Origin: a bacterium
GTDB taxonomy: Bacteria > Planctomycetota > Planctomycetia > Pirellulales > Pirellulaceae
Assembly (NCBI GenBank): GCA_024743355.1
Contig: JANSWS010000004.1
Coordinates: 1-56,895, forward strand
Direction: 5' to 3'
DNA: 56,895 nt
Part shown: piece by piece, positions 43,270 through 53,665 of the stretch
Numbering within the stretch: position 1 is the first letter of the stretch
Layout of the letters: every line of letters starts with the position of its first letter
Made by a program: the position numbers and the translations under genes
Notes under the pieces: generated by a model
What the model saw: the letters and a program-made list of their open reading frames with translations, nothing else
Databases searched by the model: none
What the model was told of the DNA's origin: nothing

Positions 43270-44625
43270 ATGTCGGATCCCAAACAGGTCATCATTGTTG
43301 GCGGTGGTTTTGCCGGACTAAACGCAGCCAAATCTCTCCACCGATGCAAGGGCATCCAGATCACGCTTATCGATCGCCGCAATCATCACTTATTCCAGCC
43401 TCTGCTGTACCAGGTCGCCATGGCAGGGCTCAGCCCAGCAGATATTGCCGCGCCCATCCGTGGAGTACTTTCACGGCAAAAAAACCTCCGCGTTGTTTGC
43501 GGTGAGGCTAAACATGTCGATGCGTCGGAGCAAGTTCTCAGCACTTCGATAGGCGAACTACGCTTCGATTACCTGCTTTTGTCCGCCGGTGCGATGCACA
43601 GCTACTTTGGCCACGATGACTGGGAAATCAATGCGCCTGGTCTGAAGACGATCGAACAGGCTACCGAGATTCGCCGCCGCGTATTACAAGCCTTTGAACA
43701 GGCTGAATTGACCAACGATCCACTGGAACGACGTCGACACCTGACCTTTGTCGTGGTGGGAGGCGGTCCCACGGGCGTTGAACTGGCTGGGGCGATTGGC
43801 GAAATGAGCCGCTTCACTTTAGCCAAGGATTTTCGCAACATCGATTCGAAGCAGGCGCGGATCATTCTGATCGAGGCTGGCCCGCGTGTGCTACCTATGT
43901 TTTCAGAGCAACTTGCCAGCCGGGCCATGCGAGATTTGGAACAGTTGGGCGTGCAAACTTGGACCAGTTCCCGAGTGACCAATATCACCGCTCAAGGTGT
44001 GGATGTTTCGGGCGAGCACATCAGTGCGTCAACCGTCCTGTGGGCAGCCGGCATCGAAGCTTCCCGATTGGGTTCGCAAAGCCATTTTGCCTGCGACCGC
44101 CAGGGACGGGTGATGGTCAACCAGGATCTGTCAATTCCCGAACACCCCAACATTTTTGTGGCGGGCGATTTGTGCCACTTTCGTGGCCCTGACAACCAGC
44201 CGCTACCAGGCATCGCTCCCGTCGCCATTCAGCAGGGCCGACATTTTGGCAAAGTCGTGCAGGCGGACCTGCGAGGACAACCCAGGCCTGAATTCCATTA
44301 TGTGGACAAAGGACAGATGGCCACGATTGGTCGCAGCCGAGCGATTGCCGAGGTAGGTAAGCTTCGTCTGGCCGGCTTCTCCGCTTGGCTGGCTTGGCTG
44401 GTAGTGCACATTTACTTTCTGACCGGCTTTCGCAACCGCCTGTTTGTCATCATGAGCTGGGCCTGGTCCTTTGTGACCTTTCGACGCGGCGCTCGCTTGA
44501 TCCTCGCCAAAGACTGGCGAGCCTATGCCAAGTCACCCGCATTCGATAGCCAAGATTCGCAGGCATTCACGCCGGCGGAAGACAAGGCATCGGAAAGTAA
44601 CGAAGACTCGACACACGCTGCATAG
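43270..44625 (+). CDS. ndh: Type II NADH dehydrogenase (NDH-2)
   Basis: 451 residues from ATG 43270 (MSDPKQVII). The FAD motif GGGFAGLNAAKSL is at the N-terminus, and the NADH motif GGGPTGVELAGAIGEM near residue 160. ASTVLWAAGIEAS, IFVAGDLCHF and PGIAPVAIQQGRHF match NDH-2. A C-terminal membrane-attachment stretch (AWLAWLVVHIYFLTGFRNRLFV) follows. The enzyme passes electrons from NADH to quinone at the inner membrane without pumping protons. It is a single gene; a structured noncoding region precedes it. Confidence 0.95.
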   Translation: MSDPKQVIIVGGGFAGLNAAKSLHRCKGIQITLIDRRNHHLFQPLLYQVAMAGLSPADIAAPIRGVLSRQKNLRVVCGEAKHVDASEQVLSTSIGELRFDYLLLSAGAMHSYFGHDDWEINAPGLKTIEQATEIRRRVLQAFEQAELTNDPLERRRHLTFVVVGGGPTGVELAGAIGEMSRFTLAKDFRNIDSKQARIILIEAGPRVLPMFSEQLASRAMRDLEQLGVQTWTSSRVTNITAQGVDVSGEHISASTVLWAAGIEASRLGSQSHFACDRQGRVMVNQDLSIPEHPNIFVAGDLCHFRGPDNQPLPGIAPVAIQQGRHFGKVVQADLRGQPRPEFHYVDKGQMATIGRSRAIAEVGKLRLAGFSAWLAWLVVHIYFLTGFRNRLFVIMSWAWSFVTFRRGARLILAKDWRAYAKSPAFDSQDSQAFTPAEDKASESNEDSTHAA

Positions 44626-44709
44626 GCGGTGCCATCACCTAAGCCCATGCGTGAATTGCTAAACCGGCAAGTGCTTTGTTTCCATTGAGAATTAGGGTTG
44701 GCTGTAGTG

Positions 44710-44763
44710 GACGAGGCGACGAATCCCGGCAATTTGCAAGGCTCTTGGACTCGTCGCCTCGTC
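44710..44763. repeat. Intergenic inverted repeat near dnaK 3' end
   Basis: GACGAGGCGACGA (44710-44722) and TCGTCGCCTCGTC (44751-44763) are perfect 13-bp arms around a 28-nt loop. The GTAGTGGACGAGGCGACGA wording resembles interspersed repeats I recall from planctomycete genomes. It lies in the gap between ndh and dnaK, which converge. Confidence 0.65.
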
Positions 44764-44811
44764 GACGCGCACTTAAATGGAATGCGACAAAGCTCTAGTG
44801 CCCAAATGCAA

Positions 44812-44846
44812 AGAGGTGCTGAAGATCTTCTAACTTCAGCACCTCT
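44812..44846 (-). terminator. dnaK terminator hairpin
   Basis: AGAGGTGCTGAAG and CTTCAGCACCTCT form a perfect 13-bp stem with a 9-nt loop. On the minus strand it is followed by a short T-rich stretch (CTCTTTGCATTT). It lies 43 bp past the dnaK stop. It may work in both directions for the convergent ndh. Confidence 0.7.
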
Positions 44847-44888
44847 GCTTAATCACTTTTGGCTGACTCAAGGTCAGTCACGATGTGG

Positions 44889-46823
44889 CTAGTCGTTCTT
44901 AACTTCGAACTCCGCATCAATGGCATCGTCGTCTGAGCTCGAGGAAGCGGCAGCCCCCGCGGCTCCACCTTGTCCACCGGCAGCTGCGGCTCCGGCCTTT
45001 TCGTACAGCACTTTGCCGAAAGCCTGAGCAGCCTGCTCCAACTCGCTGGTTGCCGACTTGATGGCTTCCGCATCCTCACCGGACATAACGCCGTTCAGCT
45101 TTTCGATGGCAGTATTCAGAGGAGCGCGATCATCGTCGGACAATTTGTCCTCGTTCTCCTTCATCTGCTTTTGAAGCTGATAAACCAAGTGCTGCCCCTT
45201 ATTGCGAGCTTCAGCCAACTCAAACTGGCGTCGATCTTCCTCCGCATGTTCCTGAGCGTCCTTCTGCATACGATCGATCTCATCCTTGGATAAGCCAGAG
45301 GATTGCTCGATGCGTACGGAAGCTTCCTTGCCGCTTCCCAGATCGCGTGCCGAGACGTTCAGGATACCGTTTTGATCGATGTCAAATTTGACTTCGATTT
45401 GTGGAACACCCCGCGGCGCCGGGGGAATTCCTTCCAGATTGAACTCGCCCAGCAGTCGGTTCTGAGTCGCCATCTTTCTTTCACCTTGGAACACGCGAAC
45501 GGTGACCGCGGTTTGATTATCAGCCGCCGTCGAGAACGTATTCTTGCGTTCCGCGGGAATCGTGGTGTTGCGCTCGATCAGTGCCGTCATCACACCGCCT
45601 TCGGTTTCGATGCCGAGCGTCAGCGGAGTAACGTCCAACAGCAGCACGTCGGTTCGATCGCCTGCCAAAACGCTTCCCTGAATCGCAGCTCCAATAGCCA
45701 CCACTTCATCGGGATTCACACCTTGATGCGGTTCTTTACCGAATATTTCCTTGACGACTTCGCGAACCTTGGGAACTCGCGTCGAGCCACCCACCAGCAC
45801 CACTTCATCGATGTCGCTAGGCTTGAGATTCGCATCTTGCAATGCCTGACGCACGGGCGTTTTGCAACGCTCAATCAAACTATCCACCAACTCTTCGAAT
45901 TTGGAGCGGGTGATCTTCATTTGCAAGTGCTTCGGCCCGCTCGCATCAGCGGTGATAAAGGGCAGGTTGAGATCGGTTTGGGGAACCGAGCTCAGTTCCT
46001 TCTTGGCCTTTTCACAAGCTTCCTGCAGTCGCTGCAGGGACATCGGATCGGACCTGAGGTCGATGCCGTTTTCCTTCTTGAACTCGTCAGCCACATAGTT
46101 CACCAAAGCTTCATCAAAGTCATCGCCGCCCAAGTGGGTATCACCACTGGTCGAAATCACCTCAAACACTTTGCTCTGGTTGTCACCTTCTCCCGTGGAA
46201 GCTACTTCCAACACGGAGACGTCAAAGGTTCCCCCACCCAAGTCAAAGACGGCGATCTTATGATCCCGCTCCTTATCCAACCCGTAGGCAAGGGCGGCAG
46301 CCGTCGGTTCGTTGATGATGCGGGCTACTTCCAAGCCGGCAATCTGACCCGCGTCCTTGGTGGCCTGACGCTGCGCGTCGTTGAAGTAAGCGGGGACCGT
46401 GATCACCGCCTTGCTGACGCGGTGCCCGAGATACGACTCGGCCGCCTCCTTCAATTTACGCAGAACCTTGGCCGACACTTCTTGAGGCGTCAGTTCCTGG
46501 TCGCCTACCTTGATCTTGACGTATTCGTTGGCGGCCCCGGTGACCTCATAGGGCACCATCTTTTCTTCGGACTCAACCTCCGAATGCCGACGACCCATGA
46601 AGCGCTTAGCCGAGTACACCGTGCGACGCGGATTCGTTACCGCCTGCCGCCGAGCTGGCTCGCCGACGATGACCTCATCCTTGTCGGTAAAGGCAACCAC
46701 GCTGGGAGTCAGACGATTACCTTCCGCGTTGGGAATGACTTTGACCTCGGAACCCTCCATGATCGCAACCACAGAGTTCGTCGTTCCCAAGTCAATACCG
46801 ATGATTTTTTCACCCTTAGCCAC
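44889..46823 (-). CDS. dnaK: Chaperone protein DnaK (Hsp70)
   Basis: 644 residues, starting at GTG (46821-46823) with AAAGGAGA 8 bp upstream. The ATPase domain starts [18 protein letters not shown] and has [17 protein letters not shown] and [16 protein letters not shown]. The substrate domain and helical lid follow, ending in [14 protein letters not shown]. The order and length match DnaK. It folds and protects proteins in the cytoplasm with DnaJ and GrpE, neither of which is adjacent here. No CIRCE element is seen; GCGTTTC direct repeats lie upstream. A long reading frame on the other strand is a base-composition artefact. Confidence 0.98.
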   Translation of the reverse strand: MAKGEKIIGIDLGTTNSVVAIMEGSEVKVIPNAEGNRLTPSVVAFTDKDEVIVGEPARRQAVTNPRRTVYSAKRFMGRRHSEVESEEKMVPYEVTGAANEYVKIKVGDQELTPQEVSAKVLRKLKEAAESYLGHRVSKAVITVPAYFNDAQRQATKDAGQIAGLEVARIINEPTAAALAYGLDKERDHKIAVFDLGGGTFDVSVLEVASTGEGDNQSKVFEVISTSGDTHLGGDDFDEALVNYVADEFKKENGIDLRSDPMSLQRLQEACEKAKKELSSVPQTDLNLPFITADASGPKHLQMKITRSKFEELVDSLIERCKTPVRQALQDANLKPSDIDEVVLVGGSTRVPKVREVVKEIFGKEPHQGVNPDEVVAIGAAIQGSVLAGDRTDVLLLDVTPLTLGIETEGGVMTALIERNTTIPAERKNTFSTAADNQTAVTVRVFQGERKMATQNRLLGEFNLEGIPPAPRGVPQIEVKFDIDQNGILNVSARDLGSGKEASVRIEQSSGLSKDEIDRMQKDAQEHAEEDRRQFELAEARNKGQHLVYQLQKQMKENEDKLSDDDRAPLNTAIEKLNGVMSGEDAEAIKSATSELEQAAQAFGKVLYEKAGAAAAGGQGGAAGAAASSSSDDDAIDAEFEVKND

Positions 46824-47288
46824 TTGGTTTTCTCCTTTGATGTCTTAGTCTTTATGATTCCCCGAAACGCTTCCGCACAACCCGGAAACGCATTCACTGT
46901 CGAAGCTCAAGTTCGCCACAGTGTGGCCTATCGCGATACCAGGAAAACCGAGTGATGCAGGGACCCAAATCCTCGCCACACACACTGCTGACGCCAGCCG
47001 CATTCAGGCAACTGGCCATCTTCAGCGGGCACCTGTGCCGCGCTTCTGCCCGTCCAATATGACGGACAGATTGGAAAAACCATGGATAGCAAGCTCCGTG
47101 CCAATTTACTGATTTGGGCTTCAAATGCCCAATTATGCGGGTTGATGGAACATGAGCCTTGCCCGTACACGCCCGCCCCCGACTTTGCCCTCGTCCCGGC
47201 AAGTTCGGCTTTGCCAAATTGACAGCCTTTTCACCACGATCTGCCGGTCAGATTACGCTCCTCGAAACCTTGAAAACAGGTAGCCAAC
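46824..47288. other. 465-bp divergent spacer between dnaK and pheA
   Basis: It contains direct repeats near dnaK (46864-46891) and a small hairpin CCGTC-6nt-GACGG (47050-47065). No RNA gene or CIRCE is seen. It should hold promoters for dnaK (minus) and pheA (plus), but none matches the consensus well. Confidence 0.5.
46864..46891 (-). promoter_or_regulatory. 21-bp-spaced direct repeats upstream of dnaK
   Basis: GCGTTTC occurs twice on the minus strand (46864-46870 and 46885-46891), 21 bp apart, or two helical turns, at 41-68 bp upstream of the dnaK start. A TTCCG-7nt-CGGAA inverted repeat overlaps them. This could be a heat-shock regulator site. Confidence 0.4.
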
Positions 47289-48335
47289 ATGGCAGTCCCA
47301 CCCCCATCGTCAGAACTCCAAAAGATCGATGAGCGACTGCTGGAGCTGCTGGCCGAACGCGTACAACTGCTCAAGCAACAGCCCCAAGCATCGGGGGCCG
47401 AATTGCCAATGGACAAAGATGCGGCCTGCCAACAATTTGCCAGCCGTTTTGACATGGATTCCCACTGGCCACGCGACTGGCTACGCCATGCCGCCAGTAT
47501 CTGCCAGCGAGCCACGCATTACGTGGACACGGTAGCCTACCTGGGCCCCATCTATAGCTACAGTTATCTTGCGGCAGTCAAGCACTTTGGACTGGCAGCC
47601 GAGTTCTCCGCAGTCATGACCATCGCTGCTGCATTCAAAGAAGTCACACGTAAGCAGTCGCAATTCGCTGTGGTACCGATCGAGAACTCTACCGACGGCC
47701 GCGTGGTGGATACGCTGGGAATGTTTGCCCGCTCGCCGGCACAAATCTGCGGCGAGGTACTGCTGCCAATCCACCACTGCCTGCTCGGCCTGGGAACTCG
47801 TAACGCTATCGTGGAAGTTCACAGCAAGCCCCAAGCGCTTTCGCAATGCCGTGGGTGGTTGGCGGAACACTTGCCGCACGCCAGGCTAGTGGAGGTCTCC
47901 AGCACGGCCACCGCCGCTGCTACTGCCGCATCCCAAACGGGCGTAGCTGCTATCGCCAGCCAAGAAGCCGGGCTGCACCATGGCTTGCGGATCATCGAAC
48001 AGAATATCGAGGACAATACCCAGAATGTGACCCGCTTTGTCGTCATCGGCAATCGAACTTGCAGCCCTACCGGACATGACAAGACGTCTCTAATGTTCCA
48101 ATTGGAGCATCGTCCAGGCGCCCTGGCGACTGCCATGCTGATCTTCCAGCAATCCGGTATCAATTTGACTTGGATCGAGTCTTTCCCGTTGCCCAACGCG
48201 CCGAATGAATACCTGTTCTTTGTCGAACTGGAAGGGCATCGCGAGACGCCTGCCGTAGGAAAAGCAATCGAACAACTGGCCGTTGAGACTCCACGGCTCG
48301 AAGTTCTCGGTTCCTATCCGAGAGCCGTGAATTAA
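47289..48335 (+). CDS. pheA: Prephenate dehydratase with chorismate-mutase-like N-terminus and ACT domain
   Basis: 348 residues. The N-terminal ~80 residues begin like a chorismate mutase helix (LQKIDERLLELLAERVQLLKQ) but then diverge, so mutase activity is doubtful. The dehydratase part has VAYLGPIYSYSYLAA in place of GPxGTFS, then VVPIENSTDG, VHSKPQALSQC and NTQNVTRFVVIG (TRF motif). The ACT domain reads KTSLMFQLEHRPGALATAM...INLTWIESFP, with ESFP instead of ESRP, which may alter phenylalanine feedback. It makes phenylpyruvate for phenylalanine. The altered motifs may be shared by planctomycetes. Confidence 0.85.
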   Translation: MAVPPPSSELQKIDERLLELLAERVQLLKQQPQASGAELPMDKDAACQQFASRFDMDSHWPRDWLRHAASICQRATHYVDTVAYLGPIYSYSYLAAVKHFGLAAEFSAVMTIAAAFKEVTRKQSQFAVVPIENSTDGRVVDTLGMFARSPAQICGEVLLPIHHCLLGLGTRNAIVEVHSKPQALSQCRGWLAEHLPHARLVEVSSTATAAATAASQTGVAAIASQEAGLHHGLRIIEQNIEDNTQNVTRFVVIGNRTCSPTGHDKTSLMFQLEHRPGALATAMLIFQQSGINLTWIESFPLPNAPNEYLFFVELEGHRETPAVGKAIEQLAVETPRLEVLGSYPRAVN

Positions 48336-48361
48336 AACGCAACCCTGGATGGAAACTGCCG

Positions 48362-50074
48362 CTAGCTGCCAGCCTCCGTACCTGCCAGCCAGCGCCGCGC
48401 GGTCCGCTCAACATCCCGAGACTTCACCAGTTCGTTTAGCTGATTGCTCAAGCGTTCCTTCTTATCCTCGTCTTTGATGGCTCGCCACATATCAAGTGCC
48501 GAGTCGACGGCTGCATTCAATTGCTCTTCCTGGCCAGCCGGTCCGAGTTCGTCCTCGATCATGGCTTTCTCCAGCAAGGCATAGACTTTGTAGAATTCAT
48601 CCATGCCTGAATCATTGACCGTTCGATCCAATTCGCGTTTCGCCGCCTCCGAGTCGCCCTTGCGATGCAATGCACGAGCAAGTTGCAAGCTGGCCATCGC
48701 CGCATAACTGCGATTCAATCCACCTTGGTCTTTCGGAAAGTAGTGCTCGACCGCCCTCCATTTGTCCTCGCGGGCCACACGGCGATTCTCGTTGAGCAAG
48801 GCGTAGTGATACTGGGCTTGTACCGTATCTTGCCTGGGTACCCCACGGTAGAGCTGCGACACTTCCGTGTAAGCAAAGGGATCGGCCAGAGTCATGGCCA
48901 TGCCGGCCACAAAAGCTGCCAGGATCAGCAAGCCGGCAGCCAGACGCTTCCACCACTTGGAACCACCTACCAACCGCCCGCGACGGTTGAGCATTGCTTG
49001 CAACTTGAGAGTAGCCTCCATCACCGGCGGATTGCCCAACAAGCTGACTCGCGGCAGTGGCACAGTCTGCTCGGGCCATAACTGGGAGAGATCCTGACCG
49101 CGATGTTGCTGCAGAAACGCCAGCGTGTGCGCCGGACTTTCAAAGCGATCTTGGGGGGACTTCTCGAGAAGTCTTTCCAGCAGCATCACCAGCGACTTGG
49201 GAATCTCGGCCCGAAACTGAAGGATGTCGGGCACTTCTGCCTGAGTATGCTTCATAGCCAAGGCCAATTGTGTGTCGCCCAAAAAGGGCGGTCGGCCAGC
49301 CAGCATGTGGTACAGGGTTACACCCAGAGAATACAAATCGCTGCGAATATCCACGGTGCCGCCCTGAATCTGCTCGGGGCTCATGTACATAGGCGTACCC
49401 AGCGTTGTGCCGGCCCGAGTCAGCTTTGGATCGTCTCCCAGCAGCGTCCTGGCCAAACCGAAGTCGGCAACCTTCACTTCGCCGTCTTCGTTGAGCATGA
49501 TGTTTTCCGGTTTGATGTCCCGGTGCACGATGCCACTGGAGGCCGACTTGTTCAAGGCTGCCAAGACCTGCAGCAAAATGCTCAAGGTTTCCGTAATGGC
49601 CAGCTGTCGATCACCGGTGTCGGGATCGCGAACTTCTATCGGCCTTGCTCCGCTACCTCCGGACGCGACCGGACGATCCACGGAATGCCCTGGCTGCTGG
49701 GGGAGTTCTGGCATGTCCGTCGAAGACGGGGTACTGGGTGCCGCCAGAAACTGCCTGAGATTGGTGCCAGGCACAAATTCTTGAGCGATGTAATGCAAGT
49801 CGCCATCGCGGCCAACATCATAGACCTGGACAATGTTGGGATGAATCAGCGCGGCGGCCGCACGGGCTTCATTTAGAAAACGCTGCAGGTTCGTTTGATC
49901 GGTGGCCAAAGATGCCCGCAAAATCTTGAGCGCGGCCGGTCGATGTAGATCCTCGTGCACGGCGTAGAACACTTCAGCCATGCCACCGCTGCCGAGCAAG
50001 TGCTCAATACGGTAGCGGCCAACCAGGCTGCCTGGTCGGACAGTTATCGCTACTTTGGCACTCGAATCGGTCAT
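48362..50074 (-). CDS. Membrane-anchored Ser/Thr protein kinase
   Basis: 570 residues from ATG 50074 (MTDSSAK). The kinase domain has GSGGMAEVF (28-36), ALKIL, HRDIKPEN (about 178-185), DFGLAR and MYMSPEQIQ, all intact. A membrane helix lies at about 375-395 (AAGLLILAAFVAGMAMTL). The exterior part is helical, TPR-like (ALHRKGDSEAAKRELDR, AMIEDELGPAGQEEQLNAAVDSALDMW). It probably senses or scaffolds through this part. It ends the minus-strand run ribE-rsmA-kinase, but 190 bp separate it from rsmA, so co-transcription is unsure. Confidence 0.9.
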   Translation of the reverse strand: MTDSSAKVAITVRPGSLVGRYRIEHLLGSGGMAEVFYAVHEDLHRPAALKILRASLATDQTNLQRFLNEARAAAALIHPNIVQVYDVGRDGDLHYIAQEFVPGTNLRQFLAAPSTPSSTDMPELPQQPGHSVDRPVASGGSGARPIEVRDPDTGDRQLAITETLSILLQVLAALNKSASSGIVHRDIKPENIMLNEDGEVKVADFGLARTLLGDDPKLTRAGTTLGTPMYMSPEQIQGGTVDIRSDLYSLGVTLYHMLAGRPPFLGDTQLALAMKHTQAEVPDILQFRAEIPKSLVMLLERLLEKSPQDRFESPAHTLAFLQQHRGQDLSQLWPEQTVPLPRVSLLGNPPVMEATLKLQAMLNRRGRLVGGSKWWKRLAAGLLILAAFVAGMAMTLADPFAYTEVSQLYRGVPRQDTVQAQYHYALLNENRRVAREDKWRAVEHYFPKDQGGLNRSYAAMASLQLARALHRKGDSEAAKRELDRTVNDSGMDEFYKVYALLEKAMIEDELGPAGQEEQLNAAVDSALDMWRAIKDEDKKERLSNQLNELVKSRDVERTARRWLAGTEAGS

Positions 50075-50264
50075 ACTTGCTTTCTTCCCAGGCAAGGGAA
50101 CACAGGTACTATCGTTGGCAGGGAATGATCGCCTGAAGCTCCCTTGAAGGAATACACTTCTGCTGTTCGAACGCAAGGGCAGATTCTTGCCGGACCTTTC
50201 CAGTCTAGCAGCCCGACGCCTCTGGCCGAGAATCCCTTTTCAAGCGGGTGAGGCTGCCCCCAAC

Positions 50265-51161
50265 TCATTCCAACCCCTCTCGGACCAGATCCACCAATTC
50301 GATCATTTGCGCTGGAGAGAGCTGCTCTGCCCGCACTTTGGCATCCAAGTCCATTGAGCTCAAGATGCCATCAATCGCTGGCTTGTCGAGCTTCGAGTGC
50401 ACCGCGCTCTGCAAGGCAGATCTCAAGAACTTCCGCCGATGCTGGAAGATGCCCCGCACTATTTGGTGGAAGAACTCGGGGTCCTCAATACGATTCCGCA
50501 GCAGCTTTTGGGGACGGATCTCGAGAATCGCAGACTCCACTTTCGGTCTCGGCCAGAATACGCTGGGAGACAACACACGCACGATGCGTGTTTGACACTG
50601 CGCCTGCATCCAAACACTGAGCGCACTGTAGTCCTTGCTATTCGGACTGGCGGTAATCCTTTCCGCCAATTCCTTCTGAATCGTGGCCACCATGCGGTTT
50701 GGCCAGGGATCGATATCAAGCAGATTGGAAAGAACCGGCGTGGCCACATTGTAGGGAAGATTGGCTACCAGCTTGAGCCTGCCACCCGGGATATCGGCGA
50801 GCCGCTCCTGGATAACTTGCAAGAGTTCCGGTGCAAATTGATTTTTGCGTCGCAACGCGTCCAACTGCAGCAAGGATACGTTGTTCAGCCCAACAAACTC
50901 TTGCTGTGCCAAACGCGCCATATAGGGGTCGATCTCGACCGTCACCACATGCCCTGCCTCCGCTGCCAGCAATTGGGTCAGCGATCCCATGCCAGTGCCG
51001 ATTTCCAACACAACGTCGCGGCGGCTGAGTTCGGCACTCTTGGCAATCAATTGCACCAAATTCAGATCGATCAAGAAATTCTGACCGAATTTCGTTTGAG
51101 GCTGGATGCCCGCGTCCGCGAAACGCTTCTGCAAGTAAGAAAGTGATTGCCGCTCAGACAT
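50265..51161 (-). CDS. rsmA: 16S rRNA adenine dimethyltransferase RsmA (KsgA)
   Basis: 298 residues. FGQNFLID opens the SAM fold, with VLEIGTGMGSLTQLLA (motif I), VTVEIDPYMARLA and the catalytic NLPYNVATPVLSN. The C-terminal domain has VWMQAQCQTRIVRVLSPSVFWPRPKVESAIL. The enzyme dimethylates two adjacent adenines near the 3' end of 16S rRNA during small-subunit assembly. It follows ribE by 43 bp on the same strand. Confidence 0.96.
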   Translation of the reverse strand: MSERQSLSYLQKRFADAGIQPQTKFGQNFLIDLNLVQLIAKSAELSRRDVVLEIGTGMGSLTQLLAAEAGHVVTVEIDPYMARLAQQEFVGLNNVSLLQLDALRRKNQFAPELLQVIQERLADIPGGRLKLVANLPYNVATPVLSNLLDIDPWPNRMVATIQKELAERITASPNSKDYSALSVWMQAQCQTRIVRVLSPSVFWPRPKVESAILEIRPQKLLRNRIEDPEFFHQIVRGIFQHRRKFLRSALQSAVHSKLDKPAIDGILSSMDLDAKVRAEQLSPAQMIELVDLVREGLE

Positions 51162-51204
51162 AGCTTGAAATCGTCAGCCGGTTACGTGTTGCGCAAAAGC
51201 CCAC

Positions 51205-51801
51205 TCAAGATTTACTGGTTTCCAGCTGCCGCTGGACATATTTGGCAAGGAGATCGGTCTCGATATTGACCTTCTGCCCAATCCCCCGCTCTCCCAGTGT
51301 GGTGTGCTCCAGTGTATGCGGTATGAGCGCCACCGAGAAAAAATCCTGGCCGACCGCAACCACGGTCAGACTGACGCCATCGACGGTTACCGATCCCTTG
51401 GGTGCAATCTGGCTGAGCAAGGGCAGGGGACAGGCGAAAACCATGTCCGACCAATCCGCGTCATCGCGGCGTTCTCTCAGAGTAGCCACCGCGTCGACGT
51501 GTCCGGTTACCAAATGACCTCCGAGCCGATCACCAAGCGCTAGCGAGCGTTCGCAGTTGACTCGGCTTCCCACCGACAGCCCACCCAGGATCGTTTTCGA
51601 AAGTGTTTCCTGTCCAGCCTGAAAGCTCAATTGCGCTTCGTCGACCTGGACAACTGTCAGGCAACAGCCACTGACGGCGATGCTGTCACCCAACGCAACA
51701 TCATGAAAATCCGCCGGTCGCTGGATCGATAGGCGAATTCCACCCGGTTCGGGATCGATGTGGAGAACCCGGGCTGTTGCTTCGACAAGACCAGAAAACA
51801 T
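51205..51801 (-). CDS. ribE: Riboflavin synthase
   Basis: 198 residues from ATG 51801 (MFSGLVEATARV). The two lumazine-binding barrels repeat the same motif: ISVSGCCLTVV in the first and TVDGVSLTVVAV in the second, with GGHLVTGHVDAVA between. The length and MFSGLVE start match the alpha-type riboflavin synthase, which forms riboflavin from two lumazines. A frame that continues 189 codons upstream is antisense to eno and is rejected. rsmA follows after 43 bp. Confidence 0.95.
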   Translation of the reverse strand: MFSGLVEATARVLHIDPEPGGIRLSIQRPADFHDVALGDSIAVSGCCLTVVQVDEAQLSFQAGQETLSKTILGGLSVGSRVNCERSLALGDRLGGHLVTGHVDAVATLRERRDDADWSDMVFACPLPLLSQIAPKGSVTVDGVSLTVVAVGQDFFSVALIPHTLEHTTLGERGIGQKVNIETDLLAKYVQRQLETSKS

Positions 51802-51828
51802 GTTGTATTCCGCGTTGGTGGATTCATT

Positions 51829-51861
51829 ATTCGCGTCTATTGCGCGTCTAATTCGCGTCGA
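51829..51861. repeat. Three tandem 11-bp repeats upstream of ribE
   Basis: ATTCGCGTCTA, TTGCGCGTCTA and ATTCGCGTCGA are adjacent, starting 28 bp upstream of the ribE ATG on the coding side. The GCGTC core is in exact register. This could be a repeated protein-binding site or a slippage product. Confidence 0.75.
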
Positions 51862-51880
51862 GCCGCTTGGCAGCCCCAAT

Positions 51881-51914
51881 CGAGCCGTCCCTGTTGCCGA
51901 GCCGTCCCTGTTGA
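51881..51914. repeat. Two tandem 17-bp repeats between ribE and eno
   Basis: CGAGCCGTCCCTGTTGC and CGAGCCGTCCCTGTTGA are head to tail. They lie in the divergent ribE/eno spacer (51802-52170, 369 bp), which holds no gene and no recognised FMN riboswitch. The repeats could serve either promoter. Confidence 0.75.
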
Positions 51915-52017
51915 TTTTACGCGGCGTTTTACTGGAAAGCCTAAGCGAATCATGCCAACAGCAAGACTTATCCCTGCCTGCCTCCGAAGCCTTCCCCTGA
52001 CGCCGCTGTCCCTCTGA

Positions 52018-53451
<1,434 letters not shown>

Positions 53452-53472
53452 CTAAAAGGCAGACGACCATCA

Positions 53473-53499
53473 GGCTGCAGTGCCTTCCGCGCTGCAGCC
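53473..53499 (+). terminator. Hairpin after eno
   Basis: GGCTGCAG (53473-53480) and CTGCAGCC (53492-53499) are a perfect 8-bp stem with an 11-nt loop, 21 bp after the eno stop. No T-run follows, so a factor-dependent end or mRNA stability hairpin is possible. A second hairpin AGGATCG-8nt-CGATCCT is at 53588-53609. Confidence 0.45.
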
Positions 53500-53665
53500 G
53501 TATCCTTCGCTGATTTCTCGCCTCGGGATCATCAGGCAAGTAGATCATGCAAGCAGGCGGATCCGAGAGCATTCTTAGAGATGACTTAGGATCGAAGGTC
53601 GCCGATCCTCGATCAATGCGATTTCAGGCCAAACGCTACGATCGCGGAGGACGGCGACTATAACA

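Noticed and set aside
45303-46955. A 550-codon open frame on the plus strand opposite dnaK
   Set aside because: It is an antisense frame to a clear DnaK. The composition comes from the codon bias of the real gene, and it has no domain or ribosome site.
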